Of a DNA stretch of 57,212 bases, positions 49,377 through 57,193 are shown piece by piece. The stretch's first letter is position 1, and every line of letters begins with the position of its first letter. A program made the position numbers and the translations under genes. A model generated the notes under the pieces. That model did not search any database and was not told the DNA's origin. It worked only from the letters and a program-made list of their open reading frames with translations. The stretch comes from Hyphomicrobiales bacterium. GTDB taxonomy: Bacteria; Pseudomonadota; Alphaproteobacteria; Rhizobiales; Rhizobiaceae. The stretch spans positions 228,323-285,534 of the forward strand of contig UCEY01000009.1 in the NCBI GenBank assembly GCA_900471605.1, written 5' to 3'.

Positions 49377-50234
49377 ATGCTCGACTGGGAAAACCTCCGC
49401 TACTTTCTGGCGCTCTCGAACAGCGGAACGTTGCTCGGCGCCGCCCGAACACTCGGCGTGGAACACGCGACCGTCAGCCGCCGCGTGGCGCTTCTGGAGG
49501 AGCAGCTGCAGGCCAGACTGGTCGATCGCCGCGGCCGGAAGATCACGCTGACGGTCGAGGGCGAACGCATTGCCGAACTGGCGCGGCGGATGGAGGAACA
49601 GGCTCTCGCCACCGATCAGGCGAGGCTCAAGCAGGACCGGCTGGCCGGCACGGTGCGCATCAGCGCACCGCCGGCCCTTTCGGACCTGCTGTTGCCGGAG
49701 CCGATCGCCAAGCTGCGCCGGCATCACCCCGAGATCGAGATCGTCGTTGCCGGCGAAAAGCGCTACGCGTCCCTCAACCGGCGCGAGGCGGACATTGCGG
49801 TGCGTCTGGCCCGCCCCGAACAGGGGGATCTTACCGTCATGCGGATCGGCAGCGTACGGTTCGATTTCTATGCGTCGCCGTCCTATCTTGCCGAGACGCC
49901 GCAAGAGCAATGGAGCTTCATTTCTTACGGCGAGGACATGGACACGTCCCCGCAGCATCGGCGGCTTCTCGATATCGCGGGAGGACGGCGTGTCGGCCTG
50001 AGGGCCTCGACGCTGGAATTCCAGCGCGCTATGGCCCAGGCGGGCGGCGGGATCGCCATCCTGCCCGATTTCTTCGTCGGCGCCGGCGACGGGCTGGCCG
50101 TTGCGCTGGTGGAGGACGAACCGGTGACGCGCGACATCTGGCTCGTCGTTCACTCGGATATCCGCGACGTTCCGATCGTCCGGGCTGTCATGGAAGCGAT
50201 CAAGGAGGGGGCCCGGCGGCGGGTGGGCGGTTAG
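49377..50234 (+). CDS. LysR-family regulator
   Basis: A 285-aa LysR regulator. Helix-turn-helix: DWENLRYFLALSNSGTLLGAARTLGVEHATVSRRVALLEEQL (residues 3-44). Its effector half is the short, type seen in regulators of quinone or aromatic stress genes. I chose the ATG at 49377 because it aligns with the family start; an upstream in-frame ATG adds 15 atypical residues. It diverges from the quinone oxidoreductase across 95 bases containing CCTATTG/GACAATCTATGGG-like repeats. Its stop overlaps guaD by four bases tail to tail. Confidence 0.86.
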   Translation: MLDWENLRYFLALSNSGTLLGAARTLGVEHATVSRRVALLEEQLQARLVDRRGRKITLTVEGERIAELARRMEEQALATDQARLKQDRLAGTVRISAPPALSDLLLPEPIAKLRRHHPEIEIVVAGEKRYASLNRREADIAVRLARPEQGDLTVMRIGSVRFDFYASPSYLAETPQEQWSFISYGEDMDTSPQHRRLLDIAGGRRVGLRASTLEFQRAMAQAGGGIAILPDFFVGAGDGLAVALVEDEPVTRDIWLVVHSDIRDVPIVRAVMEAIKEGARRRVGG

Positions 50235-51559
50235 GTCCTGACCTGGCTCGCGTCGAGCGCGCCCTTCATCGCCTTGCCAGCCACATAGGTCTCGACCACG
50301 GCGCGGTCGTCGCCCATGGTCTGCAGCAGGAACAGTTCTTCCGGCAGTGTCTTCACCGTTTCCATCCGCAACCGCATGGCCGGTGTCGATGCCGCGTCCA
50401 GTACCACGAGGTCGGCGGCGGTGCCGGGTTCGAGCGTGCCGATGTCGTCCGCCATCGACAGCGCCTCGGCATTGCCCCTCGTCATCAGGTAAAAGCTCTC
50501 GAGCGGGTTCAACCGCTCGCCTAGGAGTTGCTGGATCTTGTAGGCCTCGTCCATGGTCCGCAACATCGAATAGCTGGAGCCGCCGCCGATATCGGTCGCG
50601 ACCGCCACCCGGACCGGCTTTTCCCGCCGCATCAGCGATTTCATCGGGAACAGGCCTGAACCGAGGAAGAGGTTGGAGGTCGGGCAGTGGACGGCGACGG
50701 CGCCGGCTTCCGAGAGCGCATCGGCTTCCCGTTCGGAGAGATGGATCGCGTGCCCGAGCAGCGTCTTTTTGCCCAGCAATCCGTAACGGGCGTAGATGTC
50801 GGTATAGTCCGTGGCCTCCGGATAGAGGTCCATCGTGTAGCGGATCTCGTCGTGGTTTTCGGAAAGATGGGTCTGGATGTGCAGGTCCGGAAACTCTTCG
50901 GCCAGAGCCTGGGTCGCCTGCATCTGGCCCGGCGTCGAGGTGATCGCGAAGCGCGGCGTGATCGCCACGTGATTGCGTCCCTTGCCGTGCCAGTCGGCGA
51001 TCACCGCGCGGGTTTCGTCATACCCCATTTCGGGCGTGTCGAGCAGGCCCTGCGGCGCGTTGCGGTCCATCATCACCTTGCCGCCGACCATGCACATGCC
51101 GCGCTTCAGGGCTTCGGCGAAAAATGCGTCGGCCGAGGTCTTGTGCACCGAACAGTAGGCGACCGCCGTCGTGGTGCCGTGGCGCAGCAATTCGTCGTAG
51201 AAATGAGTCGCGATACGGGACGCATGTTCGCTTTCGACGAACCGGCATTCCTCCGGGAACGTGTAGGTGTTCAGCCATTCGAGCAGGTTGGCGGCATAGG
51301 AGGCGATCACCTGCATCTGGGGGAAATGCAGGTGCATGTCGATGAAGCCCGGCAGGATCAGGTGCGGCCGGTGGTCGATCTCCCCGATCCCCTCCGGCGC
51401 GATGGCCCTGACGGTTCCATAGCTGCCGGCCACGGAAATCCTGCCGTCCTCCACCAGCAGCGCACCGTCACTTTCATAGAGGTAGCTGTCTGTGTCGGTC
51501 AGGGAGAGGGGCGCGCGCTTGAAGGAGAGCAGCCGGCCGCGGATCAATATCTGGGTCAT
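50231..51559 (-). CDS. guaD: Guanine deaminase
   Basis: A 442-aa amidohydrolase converting guanine to xanthine with release of ammonia. Metal motif PGFIDMHLHFPQ (His76, His78), QTHLSENHDEI near 215-225, LLGHAIHLSE near 252-261 and ATDIGGGSSYSM near 312-323. The MQVIASYAANLLEWLNTYTFPEE segment identifies GuaD rather than other deaminases. It follows puuD with a four-base overlap, so both are co-transcribed. Xanthine dehydrogenase, whose maturation factor XdhC is encoded at 56.3 kb, would link the two steps. Confidence 0.93.
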   Translation of the reverse strand: MTQILIRGRLLSFKRAPLSLTDTDSYLYESDGALLVEDGRISVAGSYGTVRAIAPEGIGEIDHRPHLILPGFIDMHLHFPQMQVIASYAANLLEWLNTYTFPEECRFVESEHASRIATHFYDELLRHGTTTAVAYCSVHKTSADAFFAEALKRGMCMVGGKVMMDRNAPQGLLDTPEMGYDETRAVIADWHGKGRNHVAITPRFAITSTPGQMQATQALAEEFPDLHIQTHLSENHDEIRYTMDLYPEATDYTDIYARYGLLGKKTLLGHAIHLSEREADALSEAGAVAVHCPTSNLFLGSGLFPMKSLMRREKPVRVAVATDIGGGSSYSMLRTMDEAYKIQQLLGERLNPLESFYLMTRGNAEALSMADDIGTLEPGTAADLVVLDAASTPAMRLRMETVKTLPEELFLLQTMGDDRAVVETYVAGKAMKGALDASQVRT

Positions 51560-52782
51560 CGGGATATCGCGCTTTCATACCATGCCACCAGCAGCTTGCG
51601 CTCTTCCGGCGAGATGGCGGTGACATTGCCGGGCGGCATGGCGTGGCTGCGGCCGGCCTGGATATAGATTTCCCGCGCATGCGCGGCGATTTCGGCATCC
51701 GTCTCCAGCCTGACGGATTTCGGCGTGAAATTGACGCCTTCGTAAACCGGCTCGGCCGCATGGCACATGGAGCAGCGTGCCTGCACGACATCCCTGGCTG
51801 CGCCGAAATGGGCGTTGGCCGCGAACTTCTGGGCCACCGGGTTCATCGAGGTCTCAGCCTCGCCGGTCAGCACTTTCGGCACGGTCGAGAGCCACATGAT
51901 AACGATGAACAGCAGCACCGTCACCAGCCAGGTCCAGGTCGGCTTGCCCTTGCGGGCGTGGGTGGTGTTGAACCAGTGCCTTATCGTCACGCCCATCAGG
52001 AAGACCAAGGCGGCGATCACCCAGTTGAAATGGGTCGCGAACGCCAGCGGATAATGGTTCGACAGCATGAAGAAGATGACGGGCAGCGTCAGGTAGTTGT
52101 TGTGGAGCGAACGCTGCTTGGCGATCGCGCCGTATTTCGGATCCGGCGTGCGCCCGGCGATCAGGTCCGCGACCACGATCTTCTGGTTGGGGATGATGAT
52201 GAAGAAGACGTTCGCCGACATGATCGTCGCGGTGAACGCGCCGAGATGCAGGAAGGCAGCGCGGCCGGAAAACACCTGCGTATACCCCCAGGCCATGACG
52301 ATCAGCACCAGGAAGAGCAGCGCCATCAGGCCCCAGGTGTTTTTTCCGAGGGGCGACTTGCAGAGCAGGTCGTAGACGATCCAGCCGACCGACAGGGATG
52401 CCAGCGACAGGACGATCGCCTGCCAGGGGGCGAGGTCCATCACGGTGCGATCGATCAGGAACAGGTCGGCGCCGCCGTAATAGACGATGCAGAGCATCAG
52501 GAAGCCTGAGAGCCAGGTAAAGTAGCTCTCGTATTTGAACCAGGTCAGGTGTTCCGGCATCTGCGCCGGCGCCACCAGGTATTTCTGCACATGGTAGAAA
52601 CCGCCGCCATGTACCTGCCATTCTTCGCCATAAACACCGGCCGGCAGATTGGGGCGTTTGGTCAGCCCGAGGTCGAGCGCGATAAAATAGAACGACGAGC
52701 CGATCCAGGCGATCGCCGTGATGACATGGAACCAGCGGGCGGCAAAACTGAGCCACTCCCAGGCGACGGCATATTCATACAT
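51556..52782 (-). CDS. puuD: Membrane urate hydroxylase with cytochrome c domain
   Basis: A 408-aa inner-membrane enzyme that oxidises urate to 5-hydroxyisourate and passes electrons to the respiratory chain, replacing soluble uricase. About eight helices are visible in the first 300 residues, with several conserved histidines (AARWFHVITAIAWIGSSFYFIALD at the N-terminus). The C-terminus holds a c-type heme motif CSMCH at 337-341 and a likely Met382 ligand in HAMPPGN. First gene of puuD-guaD. HiuH and UraD at 43-45 kb continue the pathway. Confidence 0.93.
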   Translation of the reverse strand: MYEYAVAWEWLSFAARWFHVITAIAWIGSSFYFIALDLGLTKRPNLPAGVYGEEWQVHGGGFYHVQKYLVAPAQMPEHLTWFKYESYFTWLSGFLMLCIVYYGGADLFLIDRTVMDLAPWQAIVLSLASLSVGWIVYDLLCKSPLGKNTWGLMALLFLVLIVMAWGYTQVFSGRAAFLHLGAFTATIMSANVFFIIIPNQKIVVADLIAGRTPDPKYGAIAKQRSLHNNYLTLPVIFFMLSNHYPLAFATHFNWVIAALVFLMGVTIRHWFNTTHARKGKPTWTWLVTVLLFIVIMWLSTVPKVLTGEAETSMNPVAQKFAANAHFGAARDVVQARCSMCHAAEPVYEGVNFTPKSVRLETDAEIAAHAREIYIQAGRSHAMPPGNVTAISPEERKLLVAWYESAISR

Positions 52783-53087
52783 TCAGTCTTCCCCTTTTTG
52801 CCCCCGACTCGTTACTGTGGGGAAAAAACCGGGCCAAGGGAAGAGGGGCCGCCTCGAACACTTTTTTGTTCCGCTACGGAACTGCGACCATCGACTTCGA
52901 GTTCCTCCGGGCTATCCTTCCGGGATTGGCAATAGTAGCATGTTCTGAATTGTGCATCGCGATAAGTTAGGGTTAGTTGGTCGAGCCGACTCACGTATTG
53001 TGACAATTGCAAGTCAGCCGGCGAAAGCTTGGTAATGCGTGCGGTTTGAGCCGGTGATGGGGGCATTCATCAACGGAGACTAAGCTC
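52783..53087. promoter_or_regulatory. puuD upstream region with palindrome
   Basis: 305 bases between divergent genes; no coding frame supported. GTTCCG-CTA-CGGAAC at 52868-52882, preceded by six T, is a perfect palindrome 86 bases upstream of puuD and is a candidate operator. Confidence 0.45.
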
Positions 53088-53447
53088 ATGCGTGGTATTC
53101 TGACAGGTGTGATGATTGCGTATGCGTCCTGCGTCCAGGTTGGTTCGGCCAGTGCCCACGAGGCACACAGCGCGAGCGGCGTGACCTGGAAATATGACGG
53201 CTTCTGTTGCAATGGCGACAACCATACCGGCGACTGCCAGATGATCGCGACCAAGAACGTCAAGATCATCGACGGTGGCTACGAGATTATCCTGGGTCCC
53301 GGCGATCATCGGCTGATCACCCGCCCGCATGATTTCAAATTGCCGCAGAGCCAGGCCCGGCGGAGCCAGGACGAGGAATATCATCTCTGTCTCTATCCGA
53401 CCGAAGATACGCTGCGCTGTTTCTATGCGCCGGATATGAGCTATTAG
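53088..53447 (+). CDS. Small exported protein, unknown family
   Basis: A 119-aa protein with a signal peptide (residues 1 to about 23, ending GSASA before HEAHS). The mature part holds His residues and four cysteines: GFCCNGDNHTGDCQM near 43-57, CLYPTEDTLRCFY near the end. Paired cysteines and the HEAHSASG start suggest a disulfide-bonded, possibly metal-binding periplasmic protein. Start at 53088 follows ACGGAG. I do not recognise the family. It is divergent from puuD. Confidence 0.75.
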   Translation: MRGILTGVMIAYASCVQVGSASAHEAHSASGVTWKYDGFCCNGDNHTGDCQMIATKNVKIIDGGYEIILGPGDHRLITRPHDFKLPQSQARRSQDEEYHLCLYPTEDTLRCFYAPDMSY

Positions 53448-53540
53448 CCGCTGCCGGCGGCCAGGAGATATGTTCAGCCAGTTTTCCGTCCAGCAAAGCG
53501 GCGGATAGAAAACTGACTGCAAGTTCAGAACCCTGACTGC

Positions 53541-53812
53541 TAGAGCGTTTCCTTGCTGGATTGAAGCATTCTGTTGGCTCAAGCGGAGTCGAATGGTCGA
53601 CCGGCTCGCGCAGGTCGTAGCCAGCCCTACGGCCGAGCCAGCCGGTCGATCAGGCGGCCCGTTTGAGCCAACCCGAAGGGCCGGGCATCTTTCCGCCGGG
53701 ATCAAAGGCGATCGGCTTGGACGTACCATCGGGTATGCCCTGCGCCAATCGCCTTTGCCCCAACGAAAACCTGCTCCCGCAGAATGCTTCAATCCAACAA
53801 GGAAACGCTCTA
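53541..53812. repeat. 272-bp nested inverted-repeat element
   Basis: Outer arms of 33 bases (53541-53573 and 53780-53812), complementary apart from one mismatch; left arm starts TAGAGCGTTTCCTTG. Inner inverted repeats follow: TTGGCTCAA/TTGAGCCAA (53574-53582 / 53663-53671), GACCGGCT/AGCCGGTC between them, and AAAGGCGAT/ATCGCCTTT (53704-53712 / 53748-53756). The right end provides the TAG stop of the LysR gene at 53810. No transposase inside. Looks like a miniature mobile or RIME-like element. Confidence 0.8.
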
Positions 53813-54706
53813 TTCCCGGAATGTCGGCATGGTTTTCCGCATGAAGTCGCGGAAGGCGCGTATTTTCTTGCCGTTCCTGCGGGCTTGCGGGTAGACGAGC
53901 CAATAGTCGCTACCGTCGTCGCTCAACACGTCGAACGGCTGGATCAGCCGGCCGAGCGCCACATCGTCTGCATAGAATTCGGGTTTCAGGATCGCGACCC
54001 CCTGACCGGCAATCGCCGCGGCCGCCTCGAAGGCCTGGGCGCCGAATCTGCTTACCGGACGGCCGCCGAGATCGACATCCGGCATGCCCGCCGCCGCGAA
54101 CCAGATTTTCCACCAGGGATCGCCGGGATCGATGATCCTCAGCTTCAGGATGTCCGCCGGCGTGTTGACGCCGCCGATCGTCGCTGCCAGCTGCGGGCTC
54201 AGCATTGGCGTGAAATGGCTCTTCTCGAGGAAATGCGCCTTGAGGCCCGGCCAGTCGCCCTTGCCGGTGCGGATCGCCACGTCGGCCTCGGTCTTGGAAA
54301 AGTCGATCATCTCCTGCGAGGTCTCCAGCCTGACCGCGATGGTCGGGTTCTCGAGCTGGAACGATCCCAGATGGCGTGCCAGCCAGCGCGAGGCGAAGGT
54401 GGCGGTCGAGTGGATGATGAGTGTCCCCTCCGACGTGTCGTGAAGCGTGGCGAGCGCATCGCCCATGATCGCGAAAGCTTCGGCGATCCTCGGGGCCAGC
54501 CGCTCTCCTGCCTCCGTCAGGGAGACCTGACGCGGCCGGCGCAGGAAAAGCTGCTCGCCGATCGCGTCCTCCAGCAGCTTGATCTGGTAGCTCACCGCCG
54601 TCTGCGTCAGCCCGAGTTCCTCGCCGGCCCGGGTGAAACTCATCAGCCGGGCAGCGGATTCGAACACCCGAAGCGCGTTCAGCGGGAACTGTTTCGACAT
54701 CTTCAT
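53810..54706 (-). CDS. GcvA-type LysR regulator, copy A
   Basis: A 298-aa LysR regulator. It opens with FPLNALRVFESAARLMSFTRAGEELGLTQTAVSYQIKLLED (residues 7-47), typical of the GcvA/AmpR subgroup; effector domain with VRLETSQEMIDFSKTEADVAIRTGKG. It is a paralog of the regulator at 55057 (same opening pattern and shared upstream bases). It diverges from a DUF1127 gene at 54824. Its stop codon lies in the outer arm of the inverted-repeat element, so its last residues may have been altered by insertion of that element. Confidence 0.87.
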   Translation of the reverse strand: MKMSKQFPLNALRVFESAARLMSFTRAGEELGLTQTAVSYQIKLLEDAIGEQLFLRRPRQVSLTEAGERLAPRIAEAFAIMGDALATLHDTSEGTLIIHSTATFASRWLARHLGSFQLENPTIAVRLETSQEMIDFSKTEADVAIRTGKGDWPGLKAHFLEKSHFTPMLSPQLAATIGGVNTPADILKLRIIDPGDPWWKIWFAAAGMPDVDLGGRPVSRFGAQAFEAAAAIAGQGVAILKPEFYADDVALGRLIQPFDVLSDDGSDYWLVYPQARRNGKKIRAFRDFMRKTMPTFRE

Positions 54707-54823
54707 GGATAAGATCTCTTGATCCGTGCAGACGGTAATTCGATTGGATTACCGTGATTTTCCGGCGCAACTTACCTCCATACTGATCAAATGAAAACGG
54801 GGTATCCCCGTTGGAGGCAAGTG

Positions 54824-55051
54824 ATGTTTTCCATCCTCAATTGGCCGTTCGTGCAGTTTTTCCCGAAGCTCGGCATCACGGATGCCATCCGCCGCCGGCT
54901 GGCTGTTCGCCGCAACAATCTCGATCTCGAGGAAATGCCGCAGTCCTGGCAACGCGACCTCGGCCTGCTCGATGGCCGCGACAGGCGCAGCCCGCAGGAC
55001 GAAGGCGCTTTCCGGGCCGCGAGGATGATCCACTCGCAGCGGAGCTTTTGA
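54824..55051 (+). CDS. DUF1127 small protein
   Basis: A 75-aa protein. An N-terminal amphipathic stretch (FSILNWPFVQFFPKLGITDAIRRRLAVRR) is followed by the DUF1127 core LEEMPQSWQRDLGLLDGRD. Members are small, basic proteins; some affect RNA turnover or phosphate and carbon regulation in Agrobacterium, but no single activity is established. GGAGG lies seven bases before the chosen ATG; an ATG 33 bases earlier is less likely. Divergent from LysR copy A, which probably controls it. Confidence 0.82.
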   Translation: MFSILNWPFVQFFPKLGITDAIRRRLAVRRNNLDLEEMPQSWQRDLGLLDGRDRRSPQDEGAFRAARMIHSQRSF

Positions 55052-55056
55052 TGGCG

Positions 55057-56028
55057 CTACGGGCGGGAGGGTTGGTCTGCTTGAAGGGCTGCCGCCTCTT
55101 GAGCGGCCGCCTCGCTACGATTTGTGCCTGTGGTCGCTAGGTCATGGGCAAGGGCCGACTGGATCCAGGTCGCAAAGGCCGTAATCTTCGCCGCATTTCG
55201 CCGCGCCGGCGCGTAACACAGCCAATAGGTCTTGCCGTCGCCGACGCAGAGGTCGAAAGGCTGAAGGAGACGGCCGGATGCCAGATCTTCCCGGAATAGG
55301 AACGGGCTCAGCATTGCCACGCCATGGCCGGACATAGCGGCCCTTGCCTCCAAGTCGAGCGCACCGAGAGCGTTTAGGCTCGTGTGCCTGATCTGCTTCG
55401 AGTCGATTTGAGTGGCCTCAAACCACTCGTGCCACCAGTCACGGGTGTCGGTGATCCAGGGCAGTTTCAAAAGATCGGAGGGCTGCCGTATGCCACCCAC
55501 GCTTTCCGCCAGTTGCGGAGACAGCATGGGCGCATAGTTGAGCCGAAAGAGAGGATGGCTGATCAACCCGTCGGATGGCCGGGCGCTGATACAGATCGTG
55601 ATATCGGCCGAGCTATGGTGGTGGTCGTTGTTATCCAGCTGGCGCAGCAGGCGTACCTCGATTTGCGGGTGCAGGGCCTTGAAAATGTGGAGATGCGGCG
55701 ACAGCCATTGCGCAGCAAACGATGGCGGCGAGTGGATTTCCAGCGTTTCCTCGACACTGTGCCGCGTCGATTGCACCGCCTCGGTCAGCAGGGTGAAAGC
55801 CTCCGCCACCTTCGGAAGCAGCTTTTCACCCGTTTCGGTGAGTTTCAGCGCCCGCGGCCGACGCAGGAACACCGTGTCGCCGAGAAATTCCTCCAAGAGC
55901 TTGATCTGGTAAGTCACCGCCGTCTGGGTCATGCCCAGTTCTTCGGCGGCGCGGGTGAAATTTTCCAGGCGTGCGACGGCCTCGAAGACCCGAAGTGCAT
56001 TCAGCGGAAACCGGCGTGATAATTTCAT
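55057..56028 (-). CDS. GcvA-type LysR regulator, copy B
   Basis: A 323-aa LysR regulator, closely related to the one at 53810: FPLNALRVFEAVARLENFTRAAEELGMTQTAVTYQIKLLEE, then FLRRPRALKLTETGEKLLPKVAEAF. It has an extra C-terminal tail of about 25 Ala/Glu-rich residues (SEAAAQEAAALQADQPSRP). The ATG at 56028 corresponds to the start of copy A, and 20 upstream bases are nearly shared (GATCAAGAGAACTTATC). It ends five bases from the DUF1127 gene of module A, tail to tail, and diverges from a small gene at 56139. Confidence 0.87.
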   Translation of the reverse strand: MKLSRRFPLNALRVFEAVARLENFTRAAEELGMTQTAVTYQIKLLEEFLGDTVFLRRPRALKLTETGEKLLPKVAEAFTLLTEAVQSTRHSVEETLEIHSPPSFAAQWLSPHLHIFKALHPQIEVRLLRQLDNNDHHHSSADITICISARPSDGLISHPLFRLNYAPMLSPQLAESVGGIRQPSDLLKLPWITDTRDWWHEWFEATQIDSKQIRHTSLNALGALDLEARAAMSGHGVAMLSPFLFREDLASGRLLQPFDLCVGDGKTYWLCYAPARRNAAKITAFATWIQSALAHDLATTGTNRSEAAAQEAAALQADQPSRP

Positions 56029-56138
56029 CGATAAGTTCTCTTGATCGCGACCGACTGTATTTGAATTGGAATTTCCCGGCAATCGGGCTCATTCATGATC
56101 GCAATCAATCAAGCCCTTCTTGTCGATGTGGAGCAACC

Positions 56139-56372
56139 ATGCCGTCCGCAAGCGCCCATGCCATGCCTTTGAAATCCTCCCGCCCGGTCTCGGTCTGGCG
56201 GCAGCTCCGCCGCTTTTTCCAAAGGCTCCTGCAGCCCGCTGGTCCAAGCATCCCGGCGCTGCCGGACGATCTGCGCGGCGATGTCGCCCTGCCGCCGAGC
56301 CGGCCGGAGAGCCGCGAGGCGGCATTCTGGGATGGGAAACGGGGCTCAGGCGGTCGGGATCTGCCGCTTTGA
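56139..56372 (+). CDS. Small DUF1127-like protein
   Basis: A 77-aa basic protein. An N-terminal arginine/hydrophobic helix (VSVWRQLRRFFQRLLQPAG) precedes PALPDDLRGDVALPPSRPE, which parallels the L.RD.GL segment of DUF1127. GGAG lies upstream of the ATG. Relation to the gene at 54824 is by position and pattern, not by strong identity. It is divergent from LysR copy B, and its 3' end overlaps xdhC by 27 bases on the other strand. Confidence 0.62.
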   Translation: MPSASAHAMPLKSSRPVSVWRQLRRFFQRLLQPAGPSIPALPDDLRGDVALPPSRPESREAAFWDGKRGSGGRDLPL

Positions 56373-57191
56373 GGTCTGCTCCTGCCGGGCCGCGTAGGTT
56401 TCCAGCAATTCGGCGGCGACCAGCGCGGCGATCACCGCCGGGCGCTTGTCCCTGACCGCCGTGCCGCCGATCGGCAGCACGAGGCGGGACAGCATTTTTT
56501 CGTTGCCATCCTCCACGTCTCCCTGGCGTTTCAGCCAGTGCGAGAACGTCGCCCGTTTGGTCAGCGAGCCGATCATGCCGACATAGGCGAGATCGGTGCG
56601 TGCAAGAGCCCGCTGGGCGATCAGGAAATCCAGCGCATGGTCATGGGTGAGAATGATCGCCGCCCCGCCTGCCGGGATTTTGTCGACGAAGGCTTCCGGC
56701 ATGGCGGTCAGGTGTCTTGCCGTATCGTCCGGCAGGTCTTCCAGCGCCTCGGCGCGGGTCTCGATGACGGTCACCGCAAAGGGCAGGGGAACCAGCGCTT
56801 TTGCGAGCGCCTGACCCACGTGGCCCGAGCCGAACAGCGTGACCGCCGGCCGGTCGTCCTCTTCCTCGCGCAGGCGCCGTTCCAGCATATCGGCGAGCTC
56901 CGGTGTCAGCGGCCGGAAGGCAAGCCGGGTATGGCCGCCGCAGCACTGGCCGATCTCCGGCCCGAGCGGAATGTCCATCGCCGCCTCGCCGCGACCCGCC
57001 AGCATCGCCCGGGCATTGTCGATCGCCATATATTCGAACTGCCCGCCGCCGATCGTGCCCCAGATCGCCGTATCCGCGACCAGCATGAAGGTGCCGGCTT
57101 CGCGGGGGGTGGAGCCTTTCGCCTCGCGGATTTCGACGAGGATCGCGTGCGGGTGGGTGGTGATGAAGGTGGGGAAGGAGAGGTCGTGCAC
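56346..57191 (-). CDS. xdhC: Xanthine dehydrogenase accessory protein XdhC
   Basis: A 281-aa chaperone that binds molybdenum cofactor, receives sulfur and inserts the sulfurated cofactor into xanthine dehydrogenase. XdhC features: LVEIREAKGSTPREAGTFMLV near 18-38, GTIGGGQFEYMAI near 45-57, EIGQCCGGHTRLAF near 79-92, the Rossmann motif VTLFGSGHVGQALAKAL near 115-131, and YVGMIGSLTKRATF near 203-216. GTG start with AGAGGGGGG upstream, which lies inside the edge repeat. The catalytic subunits xdhAB are probably just outside the window. It would close the path from guanine to urate. Confidence 0.92.
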   Translation of the reverse strand: MHDLSFPTFITTHPHAILVEIREAKGSTPREAGTFMLVADTAIWGTIGGGQFEYMAIDNARAMLAGRGEAAMDIPLGPEIGQCCGGHTRLAFRPLTPELADMLERRLREEEDDRPAVTLFGSGHVGQALAKALVPLPFAVTVIETRAEALEDLPDDTARHLTAMPEAFVDKIPAGGAAIILTHDHALDFLIAQRALARTDLAYVGMIGSLTKRATFSHWLKRQGDVEDGNEKMLSRLVLPIGGTAVRDKRPAVIAALVAAELLETYAARQEQTSKRQIPTA

Positions 57192-57193
57192 TA

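Noticed and set aside
53070..53903. 277-aa minus-strand frame spanning the inverted-repeat element
   Set aside because: Runs through the repeat and antisense to a signal-peptide protein; no motif and no start signal.
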